Below are positions 1 through 10,934 of a stretch of 64,000 bases of DNA, in pieces. The notes beneath the pieces are model-generated. The model made no database searches, had not been told where the DNA came from, and saw only the letters and a program-made list of their open reading frames with translations. Position 1 is the first letter of the stretch. Each line of letters starts with the position of its first letter. Source of the stretch: Endomychus coccineus (lineage: Eukaryota > Arthropoda > Insecta > Coleoptera > Endomychidae); contig OY294067.1 in assembly GCA_958510875.1 (NCBI GenBank), forward strand, positions 233,025,771 through 233,089,770. The letters are read 5' to 3'. A program made the translations under genes and the position numbers.

Positions 1-1620
1 TTTGATTGGGGGTACCTTATTACAGTATTTTCTAAATTTAATATTTAAGTCATTAACTATATTCCATGTAGTTTTCGTTTTGTTAGAACCGTCTTTACTT
101 ATTGTATTAAAATGTTCACTTTTGGCCTCTTTTGAGACTTTCGAATAAGTATTATCGTAATAACTATAAAGTTGTTCGAAATCTTCACTTACATTTAATA
201 ACATTTGGAGTGTACTGACTTGATCTTTTAGCAGTTCTATTTCTGAACTTATCCAGATGTTTTTCACTTCGTGAACCTTTTCCAGGGGAAAATGTAGTTC
301 AAAAGCACGAGAAAACTCTTTGGACAAAATATTACACATGTCATTTTAGTCTTATCATAAACGGATTTCCAAGACTTTGCTGATAAGAAGAGACAAAATT
401 TGGATAGTTTTATTTCTCAAAAAAATGTTATTGTGTAATTGGGTTTCATATATTTTTCAAGTTTGATGGGACTACTTAAGACTAATGCACTGTGATCTGA
501 GATACCACAATTTGATATTGATATTTGAAAATTAAGGTCTTTTTTTATTAAAAAATTATCAATAACAGCATTAATCATATCATATGAATGCAACAGATCT
601 TAAAGTTATGTTTTCTCATTTGAAGTTGATCTTAGTTCTATATCAAAATCACCAGATATAATAAAAGTTCTCGCTTCATTAATAAATTTTGAAAACAGGA
701 GATTCATTTTTGTCATGAAATTATCAAAGTTTCCATTAGGCGGTCTACATATAGATACTATGATGTAGTTCACTTTGTTTAATGTAAATTCCGCACAGGT
801 TCATTCATTCAAACCTATCATATTTAGTTAATGCCATGCTATCTCGACGAGGTTTGCCCTGTAACTTTTCCTTACAGAAGACAGCGGATCAGCCATGTTG
901 TCCAACATTTCTGCAAATACAAGCAGCTGATTCGTATACAGATATTTTATAGGATTGTATTTGGTCGTAGGATAGCCAATGTTCTGTTAAACAAAGAAAA
1001 TCACATCCACAGCAACTATCAATGAGCACTTTTAGCTTTTCAATACAGTTCGATAAAGATTGTACATTGTGGTTTATTATTGGTAAGTTACCTGTTAAGT
1101 GGCTGGTTGTTTCTCTAAAAAATGTACTTGATTATTCTTCGACCAGAAGCTAAACCGAAGTATGCACACTCCTGGAGGTCAATAGTTAGTGTCATTTAGA
1201 TTTCCAAGCAATTTGTAAGGAGCTCCAACTTTGAAAGCCGAGGTAGATCCTGTGTTTACCATTTTTTCGACTGAAAATATTCCATTTGAGAAGTCTTCTT
1301 TCAGGTAATTTTGTACCTTCTGCCTTTTTGTTCTTAATTCTGCTAATCTAGAACCTTGTGTTTTTAGGTTTATCTAACAATAAGCTTTGTGATCGGTCAT
1401 CTGTGGCCGAAATAAACTTTTCAGTGCGTTTCTTTCATTTCACTATTTAGAACTTAGCGTTATCTATCGACGACACTGATGTGTTCGTAATTTCGGTATT
1501 CGAACAGTTAGGTGCTGGTTTAGCAGCAGTTCGCTGGCTGTCCTAGCTTGGCTTTTGACTTGGCATTGGAACCATTGATGTTCGCAACCCATTCTGACGG
1601 TAGTGAAAATGCTTCATTTA
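1..1620 (-). pseudogene. Non-LTR retrotransposon: ORF1 tail and endonuclease domain (5' part, runs off left edge)
   Basis: Reading the minus strand, about 1330-1130 gives an ORF1-like C-terminus (FKVGAPYKLLGNL, then a stop, then PPGVCILRF), as in ORF1 proteins of CR1/Jockey-type elements. From about 1100 to 400 it gives an apurinic-type endonuclease: CDFLCLTEHWL, then SAVFCKEKL, then VSICRPPNGNFDNF, then FIISGDFDIEL, and finally the GISDHSALVL catalytic histidine motif. These are the conserved blocks of the endonuclease that nicks target DNA to prime reverse transcription. Several stops and frame changes are present, so it is dead. The RT should lie to the left of the window. Clade not assigned; the endonuclease call itself is firm. 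Confidence 0.75.
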
Positions 1621-2332
1621 CTGGACTAGAAGTAGTCAGGAAGGTTTGAAATTATAATGCCAACATCGTATTAGATTTGTGAGGGTGAATGAACATAATA
1701 TGAAAGAGATTGAATATTATTTTGAATGCAAGATGTCAGTAAAAAATGATGACAAATGTTTGATTTCAGACATTACCCACATTAAGAAGAGCAAATAGAA
1801 CATTTCTTAACCATACAGTAGTTGGTCAAATCGAAAAATAATTATAACAAAAAATTTGATATTCTGAAATCCCCCGGCAATTCTTTCCGTACTTCCCTCA
1901 CTATTCGTAGTATAAAGGAAGTATTGTAATCGGACTAGAACAATCTATGGATTTTAGTGAAAAAAATTGTTTTGTAAAATGTCTGTATCAATTTAGACTA
2001 TTTTAAAGATCATGCATGTGGAGACGATTGCTCCGTTCCTATTGAATTGAAATTTGCATATAGCCTTGAAGTGAAGAAAAGATGAATGATGAATTGTTGA
2101 GGTAACCCCTCGCAAGTGATATTGTTAGCATCTATTTTAATAGTTTCAATGCATTCAACCTGCATAAGTGTAAGATCTAAATGATTTAAAACTGACGTCA
2201 TTGAAGTAGTAAGGTCACACGCTTATGTAGGTCGTCACAGAGATAATCCTAAAATCAATAGGTTATGGACCATTGTTAATTAATAGATTACATTGAATTA
2301 ACTATTCTGTGATATCATGAAAGTAATACCAC
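1621..2332. other. No recognisable feature
   Basis: AT-rich sequence between the non-LTR fragment and the next inverted-repeat element. I see no coding signature, no clear inverted repeat and no tRNA-like boxes. Confidence 0.4.
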
Positions 2333-2980
2333 GGTCATATATACAGGTCTGGAATCTCTATGTTTGAGATGAGTCTCTTACATGTTGCCAAAATCGTAGT
2401 CCCTCGCTCAGCCACCAGCTGGCGCACGGATCGAAGTTTTTTGTCAGGATTAGGCGCCATATCGTTCAAACTTCAAGCCCCACAATACAAAGATTGATTG
2501 ATAATAACCGCACATTTTGAGTAAAATAATTTTTCTCGTAACGCAATATTTACTATTCTGATTTGAGAGAGGAACAGATCTGTTACTCTTGTCAAAATGT
2601 ATTACTCACCTCAAAAATAACTTCCCCTTTTTCGTGATACATGACGTATCGGAATCGCAAGCATCCACCTTTTTTCAAATTTCCGCATCTTTCGGCACTT
2701 GAAAAACAGAAGTTTTTTGCCTTACACTTTTGTACCCCGTTTTGCATTTCGGCACAATGCACGGTTTCGTCATTTTTTTCTAAAAACGCCGGTATTCCTT
2801 CTGTTCACAAGTCAACAATAACTGTTGCCAGAGAACACGGTCGTATACGGTATACGTGCCAGAAAACATCTCTCGACTCATGCGCCACCCTTTTGGTACT
2901 ACGCAACAGATGACGCTTAGCGGACTCACTTCTCACATAGGAAACAGCCTCGAGATTCCAGACCTGTATATACGACCGTG
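2333..2980. mobile_element. Non-autonomous DNA element with about 28-bp terminal inverted repeats
   Basis: The left end (ACAGGTCTGGAATCTC, preceded by GGTCATATAT) recurs as its reverse complement at 2945-2980 (GAGATTCCAGACCTGT, followed by ATATACGACC). The two ends face each other about 650 bp apart, as expected for a MITE-like DNA transposon derivative. No transposase is readable inside; an open frame at 2641-2913 has no family features. I could not settle the target duplication; a TA is possible because the ends sit in TATATA. Confidence 0.6.
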
Positions 2981-3216
2981 AGTAAGACTTACATATTCTC
3001 TTGAGTCACTGATTTTGCCAGTTCACCTGACACTGAAATATTATAATAATACATAGAGTATAAAATATAGAGTTGTAAAACATAGATTTATGTAGTCATT
3101 CTAAATATAAACTTACAAAATGTCATGAGTATTGCATGCAAGGTTTTTTTTAGATTAATTATTATATACTCGTATAATCTCAGCTGATCGAAAATGTAAT
3201 CTATCAGGTATTTAGT

Positions 3217-4295
3217 CAGTGGTGTAGCTACCGCGTGAGTATTATAAAAAGTCAGCGCACTCCGGGAGTGCAGGCAGAAGTGAAAACTTGAACTTATGGC
3301 GCGTTGGGCACTTTTTTGGGTGAGCATTTTTAGGTGCGCTCGCGACATGAGAAATTGTTCATAAAAAATCAAGTTTATCAAAGCAATGTGGGCACTTTTT
3401 GAATAGACATGAAGTATAATAATATAGAAACTATATTCGAAGGAAGTGGTTTTATTTAAATGAGTAAATATTAGTAAATAGTAAATACAAAATTTATCAA
3501 TTCTCATCCATAATTTCAACAACTCTTACATCATTATTATCAGCATTTTCATCATTATTATCAGGATTTTCATCAAATTCTAAAACTGAAACAATAGGTC
3601 TATGGTAACTAAAGTATGAAATGAACAATTTTGATTTAAATCTATTTATATATCTTGTGAATACTGCATTATTGCACTACAACAATGTTTTTATTAATTC
3701 TATTTACACTTTAGATTTGTTTTTTTAACACAATACCATAGCAGCAACACAAGTCAAATGAAATATTTAAATAAATAAATTTTCCGTTTAATATTCATTT
3801 ATAAAATAAATATAAAAAAACTCTCAATCTCGTCTGTCGCGAGGGCACGAACGAATGCCCATGCAAAGACTGCGTATAGCATGCAGCGCTCTCGCATACC
3901 TATACACTCTGAGTATACATAGGTATGTAATCTCGTCTGTCGCGAGAGCACGAACGAATGCCCATGCAAAGAGCGCGTATAGTATACATATATTATAAGA
4001 ATACACGCGGAGTATATCTGTGTAAAATCTCATCTGTCGCGAGAACGGCTGAAAATGCTCTCCCACAAAAGTGCCCAACGCGCCATAAGAAGTTTTCACT
4101 TCAAAAATTTTTGCATTAATTTGTGCGAAATGGTGTTGTACAATTCTTCATTACGCTATATAAATTTATTGAGGGGTGTATATTAAGGTCAGTCATGCAT
4201 GGTTATAAGTCATAAGCAAAGGGCACAGTTAATATAAGTTAATAATTATCTTGAAGCTCCCTTTTGAATAACCTTTCCTAGTAGCTGCGCCACTG
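3217..4295. mobile_element. Non-autonomous hAT element with 8-bp target duplication
   Basis: The left end reads CAGTGGTGTAGCTAC and the right end, reversed, CAGTGGCGCAGCTAC. The flanks are TATTTAGT (3209-3216) and TATTCAGT (4296-4303), an 8-bp duplication with one mismatch. CAGTG-type ends with an 8-bp duplication are diagnostic of the hAT superfamily. A second, inner inverted repeat (GAAGTGAAAACTT, then GGCGCGTTGGGCAC, at 3277 and ending 4102) covers roughly 75 bp on each side. No transposase is readable, so it must have moved in trans. Confidence 0.8.
3826..4050. repeat. About 100-bp tandem repeat inside the hAT element
   Basis: Two and a bit copies of a unit beginning ATCTCGTCTGTCGCGAG start near 3826, 3930 and 4027. 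Each full unit also carries CACGAACGAATGCCCATGC. The third copy stops where the inner inverted repeat of the hAT begins. Subterminal repeats of this sort are common transposase-binding arrays in hAT elements; that role is inferred here. Confidence 0.7.
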
Positions 4296-4303
4296 TATTC
4301 AGT

Positions 4304-5078
4304 TCGTAGGGACATATAGAAATGTTATTGATTATTGCTGAATCTACAACTACAAAGATTATAAATGTGAAAATTTAATATGGTATTATTCAATTTTGAA
4401 ACCCTGCAGGCGTATTTTACTAATATCATCCATCATTCAACCTCCTTTTTTCGAAATTGCAACAATTTCTGAATAGAGAACAATATATTTCCGAAACGTC
4501 GATAACAAGATCAGTTCAATTGTTAGTAATAAGAAACAGAATAGCAATAAATCCATATAATCTATCCGATATGGCAAGAATTAGTTTTATGTAAATTAGA
4601 GCTCCAAATCCCATTACATCATCAACTAATAAATTTTTTGTCATAATGTCAATGCGGAAATTTTCTTGTTTTACCGAAATGAAGTGAGTATCCTAATAAT
4701 ATCTAGATACCCGATAGAAGCTAGCCAGGTATAAGATAACATAAACCTGCGCGTAATATATGAGAAGCGGAAACATATGTTGTAGTTCATATCAAGACTG
4801 AATCAGACATTAAATAAAATTGATAGTTCCATATTATCTATTTATCTTAAGTGAAGGATGTTTTCACACTCAATTATACCATTTATACGCCTCTGTATTA
4901 TAATTAATTTTGTTCCTTGTCCGACATTTCAGTTTTATTGACCGATTCCAGAATTCGTAATCAAGATATCAAGTGGAACACAAGTTCAACAAAAATTGAG
5001 TTTTCTCGATATACGTTTGGTCATAGCATGACATAATATTCAAATTCCGTTGAATAGAATAAAAGTTTTATATACCTA
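4304..5078. other. No recognisable feature
   Basis: AT-rich intergenic sequence. No protein family, inverted repeat or RNA signature was found on either strand. Confidence 0.4.
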
Positions 5079-5350
5079 TTGTTAGTGTCATACTCCCTTT
5101 CTTAATATGTTTCAAAACACTGTGAGATTTAAATAAATGTCAGTAGCTCGGTGGCAAGCTGCTTTGTAGCTGTGTAGCGATGTAGGATTTTTAGAAATTT
5201 CATCCCAAAGGGGATAACATGGGTTGAATTCCAATTATTTGACAGTTCACTCAATAAGCTAAATATGATGATTATACAATATACATAGATGAATATTACA
5301 ATAAATAGAAGTTTATTTATGGTTGGTGTCATACTCCCTTAATATGTTTC
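5079..5350 (+). mobile_element. Candidate tRNA-derived SINE between direct repeats
   Basis: Two imperfect direct repeats of about 30 bp (GTGTCATACTCCCTT then AATATGTTTC) at 5079-5113 and 5320-5350 bracket about 205 bp. The bracketed part contains an A-box-like TAGCTCGGTGG (5144) and a B-box-like GGTTGAATTCC (5222), the internal polymerase III promoter elements. Their 78-bp spacing is longer than in a normal tRNA. The 3' end is A/T-rich. The reading as a short retroposon with target duplication is inference; the direct repeats could instead be a chance tandem duplication. Confidence 0.35.
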
Positions 5351-5661
5351 CCACTTATAGTTCATAGTTGGCTCCGACTAAAACCAAGTATAAGAAACAA
5401 AACAAATGATATAAATGGGAGAGCAATATCACATATTGTCAGGTAATAACTGATAATGTCACTATCATATTCAGCAAATGTCACTCTGATACCAAGTATC
5501 TGAACAACTCACCTCTCAACTAACGTGAACTGAATTCTCATCAGAAGTTATAAACTGATTAATGAAGTTGTTGGAAACGTTGCGAAAGTGAGTAGCGTCA
5601 ATGGGACTCAAACTTGCGAATGAAACCTGGATAAGCATATCGTTGATGCTTCCGTTATAGT

Positions 5662-5935
5662 CTAGGAGCCAGAGCGATATTGATGGTCTGAACCTGAACA
5701 TCAACCCGATGGCACTACGGTTTATCGTTAGAGGACGGTTCAATGACCAATTCATCTCAAAGACCGAATTTTCCCCGACTGCTAGATCTCGAGATACAGC
5801 GTCCGCATTTTTTTTTTCGACTGGAGGTTTACCCTTTCCAAGTTGCGGTTACTAGAAAAGCATGCCATTCTTATGCACTTCCACCATGTGCCATCATTTT
5901 TTATCGTGCCTGTTTATCAGACCTAGGGTTCGAAG
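5662..5935 (+). repeat. Left arm of a long inverted repeat bounding a 2.8-kb block
   Basis: This segment (CTAGGAGCCAGAGCGATATT and onward) reappears inverted at 8243-8494 with a few small indels. The two arms enclose the Tigger-like pseudogene and the palindromic MITE. They behave like terminal repeats of one large element or an old inverted duplication. Confidence 0.75.
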
Positions 5936-6628
5936 TTCCGATTTTTGGGTAGGACGCAATATGAATGTAATAGAAAAATTTATAATCCATAATTCCTGTA
6001 TAAATATATGCAGATTTTATCCTAGTTTCAAATTTTATAGTCAAATTCATTGAAATAATAATACATTTTGGGTCAGGATATTTTTTCTGTAGCAAGTCGA
6101 CAAGGAACAACTCGCCCCACAAAGGGGCTGGTTGTTCCTCAGTTGAGGTAAGTTGTTCGGCTGTCAACTCCAATCATTATTAAGGTAATATTAGTTAGAA
6201 AGGTATGTATAAAATAAATAAGGCACATTTACTGAATATTTATGAAAGTTTCATTTACAATATGAATAAAGTAAAGTACAAAATTTTAATGTTTTTGAAA
6301 TATATTCAACAAACAGGTTTTAATGAAAACAAAACTATAAACAAAATAGTAGCAAGCATTATTACTAATAATGTAATACAACCTATTAATTAGGGCTTAT
6401 GACTAATAAACATGTATAATATTGATCAACTTTGACAAACGCTTTTGTCAAAAAAACAAAACTATTTATTTTAATTAAAACAAAAAGAAAAATCAACAAA
6501 TTTGAACATTTCGAACTAAAGTTTCTTTATTCAGTCTCATAGCATTCACTTAATTGAGATCAAATAATCTAATTAAAGGTTTACTTAAGTTATAGTTTTA
6601 TTTCAGTCTCGCAGAACTTGAAAAATAA

Positions 6629-7191
6629 TTATTCAGAGGATTCGTCGTCAGAATTACAATTCGGACAAACATAGAAGTGAACATCTTTAGATTTCAGGCA
6701 TTTTAAATGAGCCCAATTCTTACACATGACGCATTCAATCCATTGTTCACCTGGTTGTGAATTAGAGTATGAGTCGCAACATATTAAACAATACCATTCC
6801 AGGCTGTCTTCTTCACTATCACTTCCATGATCATCTTGCAGGACTTTCCGTTTCGCATTTTCTTTACCATTTGCGGATTTACGTGTCCCTTTACAATTTC
6901 GCTTGTTTTCACCGGTTGCCTTTTTCTTTCCAACTCTTTTTTTAATTTTCTTCTCCTTTATTCTACTATTGCTCTTTCCTCTTCTTGCTTTTTCTTCAGC
7001 CAAAGCGTTCTTTTCAGGCGTATCTGTCAGTATTGCTGATCTTCTTATTCGTCGCTTATTCGGTACAGATGATCTCGGTGGTGCTCTAGGTAAGGGTTTA
7101 ACAGCTTCAGGGGAAAATGCGCTAGTTGTGGCTAGAATGATAAATGGCAAGTTAGCAATATTCGTTCGGTTTTCCGTTTATAGTTTCTCAT
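6629..7191 (-). pseudogene. Internally deleted Tigger/pogo-like transposase with C-terminal PHD-type finger
   Basis: The minus strand starts at an ATG (7191-7189) with MRNYKRKTER, the exact style of the N-terminus of insect Tigger/pogo-like transposases. It then jumps, out of frame, to the C-terminal tail: SPEAVKPLPRAPPRSS, AILTDTPEKNALAEEKARR, a long lysine/arginine-rich stretch, and a finger (WYCLICCDSYSN, QWIECVMCKNWAHLKC, FYVCPNC) with the Cys4-His-Cys3 spacing of a PHD-like domain. The helix-turn-helix and DDE catalytic core between the two ends are missing. This tail is typical of insect Tigger-like proteins, where the finger is thought to aid DNA or chromatin contact. The copy cannot encode an active transposase. 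Confidence 0.8.
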
Positions 7192-7666
7192 CCTAAAACA
7201 AAGTATCAATTTTATTATTTACGTGTTTCATTACGGGGCACGTTGTTCCGCATAACAACTAGCCCCACACTAGAGGAACTATGAACCCCAAATCCCATTT
7301 TCAAAGTGATCTCCAATTATAATAGAATAGGTTATAAAAAGCCTACGATGATATTGAAAAGATAATCACTATAGTTTGCCCAACTGATAATAGCAAGTAA
7401 CTTACAAACAACTAGCAAGTTGATTGATATAGGCCAAAAACTTAAATGATGAAAAAATTTACTTACGTGATGTTAATGTGTCACTAATCGGTTACCACTG
7501 TCACACGCAGACAGAGCGCCACTAAAATGGCTGATGCAATAGCGTGATGGTATGACGTTTCGCGATGCACTTCACACCTATAGCTATCTCTTTTCTTCGC
7601 GGAGTTATTCGGATCGGAACAACTTACCCCCGGCACTTTGAACCCCGGCTTCCCCTACCAGATGAA

Positions 7667-8245
7667 ATTGGGCCGAAAATGGACTGCTAGTTAACCCTCC
7701 CAAACCTGGTGGAAAATGTTCATTGGTGTTGGCAATTGTTAACATACCCTATGCCATCAAAAGTTATCGGTCCATTTCTGAGTAATTGGCCATTATTTGG
7801 ACCAAAAATGTTTATTTTTTTAATTTTGTGGCTAAAACTTGCAGGTTACAAGATAATATGATGGCACCATGTTAAATAACTTTATTGGAGGTCAAATGAA
7901 GATTTAAAGCTATTGCCATCACTATTTTTTTGTTTTGTTTTGGAGAGTGGTTTTAGGGGGTTTTGAGGGGTTTGAATAGGCAAGGAGTGATGACAATAAT
8001 TTTAAATCTTCATTTGACCTCCAATGAAGTTATTTAACATGGTGCCATCATGTTATCTTGTAACGCGCAAGTTTTAGCCACAAAATGAAAAAAAGAAACA
8101 TTTTTGTTCCAAATAGTGGCCAATTGCTCGGAAATGGACCGATAACTTTTGATGGCATAGGGTATGTTAACAATTGCCAACACCAATGAACATTTTCCAC
8201 CAGGTTTGGGAGGGTTGACTAGCAGTTCATTTTTGGTCCAATTTT
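7667..8245. mobile_element. Palindromic (foldback) MITE of about 580 bp
   Basis: The two halves are near reverse complements over about 250 bp: AATTGGGCCGAAAATGGACT at the left against a right end that reads, reversed, AATTGGACCAAAAATGAACT. They share internal blocks such as AAAATGTTCATTGGTGTTGG and GATGGCACCATGTTAA. A short G/T-rich centre (about 7925-7990) separates them. No coding capacity. It abuts the right arm of the larger inverted repeat. Confidence 0.85.
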
Positions 8246-8494
8246 AACTGGTCGGCCTGATAAACGGGCTCGATAAAAATAGATCGCACATGGTGGAAGT
8301 GCATAAGAATGGCATGCTTTTCAAGTAACCGCAATTCGGGAAGGGTTGCTGCGGATGCTGTATCTCGAGATCTACCAGCCGGGGAAAATTCAGTCTGTGA
8401 GATGAATTGGTCATTGAACCGTCCTCTAACGATAAACCATAGTGCCATCGGGTTAATGTTCAGACCATCAATATCGCTCTGGCTCCTAGATTAT
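8243..8494 (-). repeat. Right arm of the long inverted repeat
   Basis: Inverted counterpart of 5662-5935. Matching landmarks are GAATGGCATGCTTTTC, GTATCTCGAGATC, TGAACCGTCCTCTAACG and CAATATCGCTCTGGCTCCTA. Similarity stops just outside CTCCTAG, marking the outer boundary. Confidence 0.75.
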
Positions 8495-8499
8495 TACGA

Positions 8500-9282
8500 A
8501 GAAAATATATTCTCTCTCCAGTTATCACACAGCCCAACATTTGGTACAATGATTATAAATTTAGGATGGTAGTATCATCACTGGAAGGGATGTCGAATTA
8601 TATTGCTTAACGGGTTTTATTCATTTTAGTTGAATGGAATGAACACCACCGAAAACTATGTAAGTGAAGTGCATCTATCAATATAGGAATCCTGATATGA
8701 AGTTTATTGTCACATTATAAACGTTGAGCCTGTACTGTGAACGGTGCAAGAAATGTGAATCGCATGTCAACAGAAAGGCAGTGAATAACTTGAATGTACA
8801 ACCTACCCATGCAAATAAATCACAAAGAACTAAGATAAGGAGATATAGAAATCTCCATCAATCAGAACATAAACTGTATTCGTAGGATCATTCATCATAG
8901 CAGAAGACAACATTTCCCCAAATATATCCAAATTACTGCAAAATCTACAAAAACTGCATGCTTATCTTCATCTAGCAAAAACAAGCAAGAAAATTTTCTA
9001 ATCGTTTACGATATTGAAAAGCATTTTTTTTTCTGCGACAACATTGTAATAGTTATGTTCATTATTCAATCGTAAATTGGATCTTAAATTTACATTTTGC
9101 ACAGAACATCTATACTGTATAGCGGACCTGACACGGTAAGACTCATAATGCATTTGTTGCGTAGCAACTTGCCTAGCAACCGATGCATTATAAACCATTA
9201 TGTCTTAGGGGGCGGTCTGCTGTCTGCTAAAACGAGGCGGCTTTGAAAATATGACAACAACGACGGGATATTTGGACGGAAT
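8500..9282. other. No recognisable feature, one small hairpin
   Basis: No gene or element identified. A short imperfect hairpin (ATAATGCAT ... GTTGC / GCAAC ... ATGCATTAT) lies near 9148-9192. Confidence 0.4.
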
Positions 9283-9392
9283 AATAAACGTGAGTAGCAG
9301 GTCGTCGTATATTTTGCAGCTTGCACAAAATACTCATTTTGTGCAAGCTGCAAAAACACTTTTTCTACGACGATCTACTACTCACGTTTATT
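9283..9392. repeat. Strong hairpin (inverted repeat with a 6-nt loop)
   Basis: AATAAACGTGAGTAG begins the left arm and its reverse complement ends the right arm at 9392. Arms of about 50 bp pair with one indel region and meet at a very short loop after GCAGCTTGCACAAAA. It could be the collapsed centre of a MITE or a replication-generated palindrome. No further terminal repeats were found outside it. Confidence 0.75.
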
Positions 9393-9519
9393 GGATAATA
9401 AACTATTCCATGTGCAATCAACATGGCGTGCTTATGTGTTTAGACGCATCAAATGTAGATAGCACCTTTGAGTTCTGCAAATATTCACATTACACATTAC
9501 ATCCTGACTTGTACTAGAG

Positions 9520-10080
9520 TATGCAGTAAATGAAGCAAATAAAATAGGCGAAACTCTATCTTCTGGGACCATAGCGGCAGATTTTAAATCAGCAATTCAC
9601 GAAAGAGCAAGACAAGTCTGGGATACTACCTCCATAGTTGGATGTAGATCTTACTCCATCTCGGCCAATCCTGGTTGAGAAAGATACAAAACGTAGGACA
9701 ACTATTTTTTATATGAAGATCAGGAACTACAGTTTCCGAATCCAAACAGAAGTTGGAGATTCCTTCGCCTTCAAATTAAAAGCTATTCAACCTCATCAGC
9801 CTATTTTCACTTGGTTCATCGATTATTTAGTAGAAACTTATACATTTGAAAGTGCTAAATTTCCCTCTCAATTGTGGGCAGAAAAATTGTCAAGTTTAAC
9901 AAGAACGCTTCAGTTGATCATTGTATACAATATATCCACCTATTTTCCAATTCACTATATTTTTGTTCGATGTTAAACGAAGAAATCATAAGTATGAATT
10001 ACAAAAGTTTCAGCGAATTGTTCCTCTCCTAAAAAATAACTACATAGTTATAATTTTTGTGAAAAATCTAATTGAATGGG
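9520..10080 (+). pseudogene. Remnant of the region after the RT of a non-LTR retrotransposon (RNase-H side)
   Basis: The plus strand reads EANKIGETLSSGTIAADF, then AIHERARQVWD, then KDTKRRTTIFYMKIRNYS. The order and wording match the segment that follows the RNase H domain in I/Jockey-type ORF2 proteins (ANEA...GxxL..., W...W, then KxxxRxxxTxxxRIRxxxY). Later residues are too decayed to place. Frames shift at least once. The assignment rests on remembered family patterns and is moderate. Confidence 0.45.
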
Positions 10081-10130
10081 TACACTATGTAAGAATTTAC
10101 GTTTAATAAAACATTTCAGTAGTTTTGGTA

Positions 10131-10932
10131 CCGGGATATCAAAAATTATCTTGATCAAGGGTGGTTGTGGAATCTAAAACGTGTGTTTTACTTTACGTTT
10201 GAGATAATTATGTCACTGTTACACTGACATCATCAATAACCTACAAATTTCATACCTATTTATTTCAGTTGTAAAACAATAATCAACTACAAATTATGAA
10301 ATAAGGGTTTTAGTAACAACAAAAACTAAGTTACAGTAATTGTTGGAAATGTCCCCCGTTTTGTTCGATGCACAAGTTGGCGCGCATCCTCATGTTGTGA
10401 AAACCGTTTTGCAGCATTTCTGGCGTTATGGTTGCACATGCTATTCTTTGTTGAAGTTCAAAGGTTTTGCAGGCTCCTCTTCCATATGTTGACGAACGTC
10501 ATTGACAACTTCTTCTGTACGAACTCTTGGTCTACCAGCACCTTTTTTATGAGTCACAGAACCAGTTTCGCGAAACACTTCAACAAAATTTGTAAGGCAC
10601 GCATAAAAATTGTCCGGTAATATCGCCACGTTTAAGAAGTGTTCTCGAAAATTGTTCAAACACAAACGTTGACTGTATTGCCAATTTCCATTAAATAGCG
10701 CACCCGTTCGAAAATAGGCTTCAATCAGTTTTACATTCCATAACCACCCTTGACCAAGATAATTTTTAATTTGTAGTTCACTATTGTTTTACAACTGAAA
10801 TAAATAGGTATGAAATTTGTAGGTTATTGATGATATCAGTGTGACAGTGACATACTTATTTCAAACGTAAAGTAAGACACACGTTTTAGATCCCACAACC
10901 ACTCTTGACCAATACAATTTTTGATATTCCGG
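10131..10932. mobile_element. Internally deleted Tc1/mariner-superfamily element with about 170-bp inverted repeats
   Basis: The ends read CCGGGATATCAAAAATT and, reversed from the right, CCGGAATATCAAAAATT, directly flanked by TA (10129-10130 and 10933-10934), the target site of this superfamily. The inverted repeats run for about 170 bp. The subterminal motif AAAATTATCTTGGTCAAGGG occurs a second time on the right-hand side, next to the transposase start. A related end is found at 51064-51938. Confidence 0.85.
10331..10740 (-). pseudogene. Tc1/mariner-type transposase, N-terminal HTH joined to the extreme C-terminus
   Basis: On the minus strand the helix-turn-helix region KLIEAYFRTGALFNGNWQYS, then VEVFRETGSVTHKKGAGRPR and VRTEEVVNDVRQHMEEEP, is that of insect transposases annotated with a DUF4817-type N-terminus. 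After a short unrelated join the frame reads ITPEMLQNGFHNMRMRANLC and ends IEQNGGHFQQLL, the usual C-terminus of the same family. All three catalytic acidic residues are lost. The element kept both protein ends and its terminal repeats, so it is a classic internal deletion derivative. Confidence 0.8.
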
Positions 10933-10934
10933 TA

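Noticed and set aside
2641..2913. Open frame of 90 codons inside the 2.3-3.0 kb MITE
   Set aside because: No family motif, no conserved composition, and it lies wholly within a non-autonomous element.
3824..4099. Open frame with repeated MGIRSCPRDRR-like wording
   Set aside because: It is the translation of the 100-bp tandem repeat in a hAT element, not a gene.
5516..5755. Open frame sharing peptide NWSLNRPLTIN with one near 8400
   Set aside because: The match comes from the long inverted repeat; the peptide has no protein features and breaks differently in each arm.
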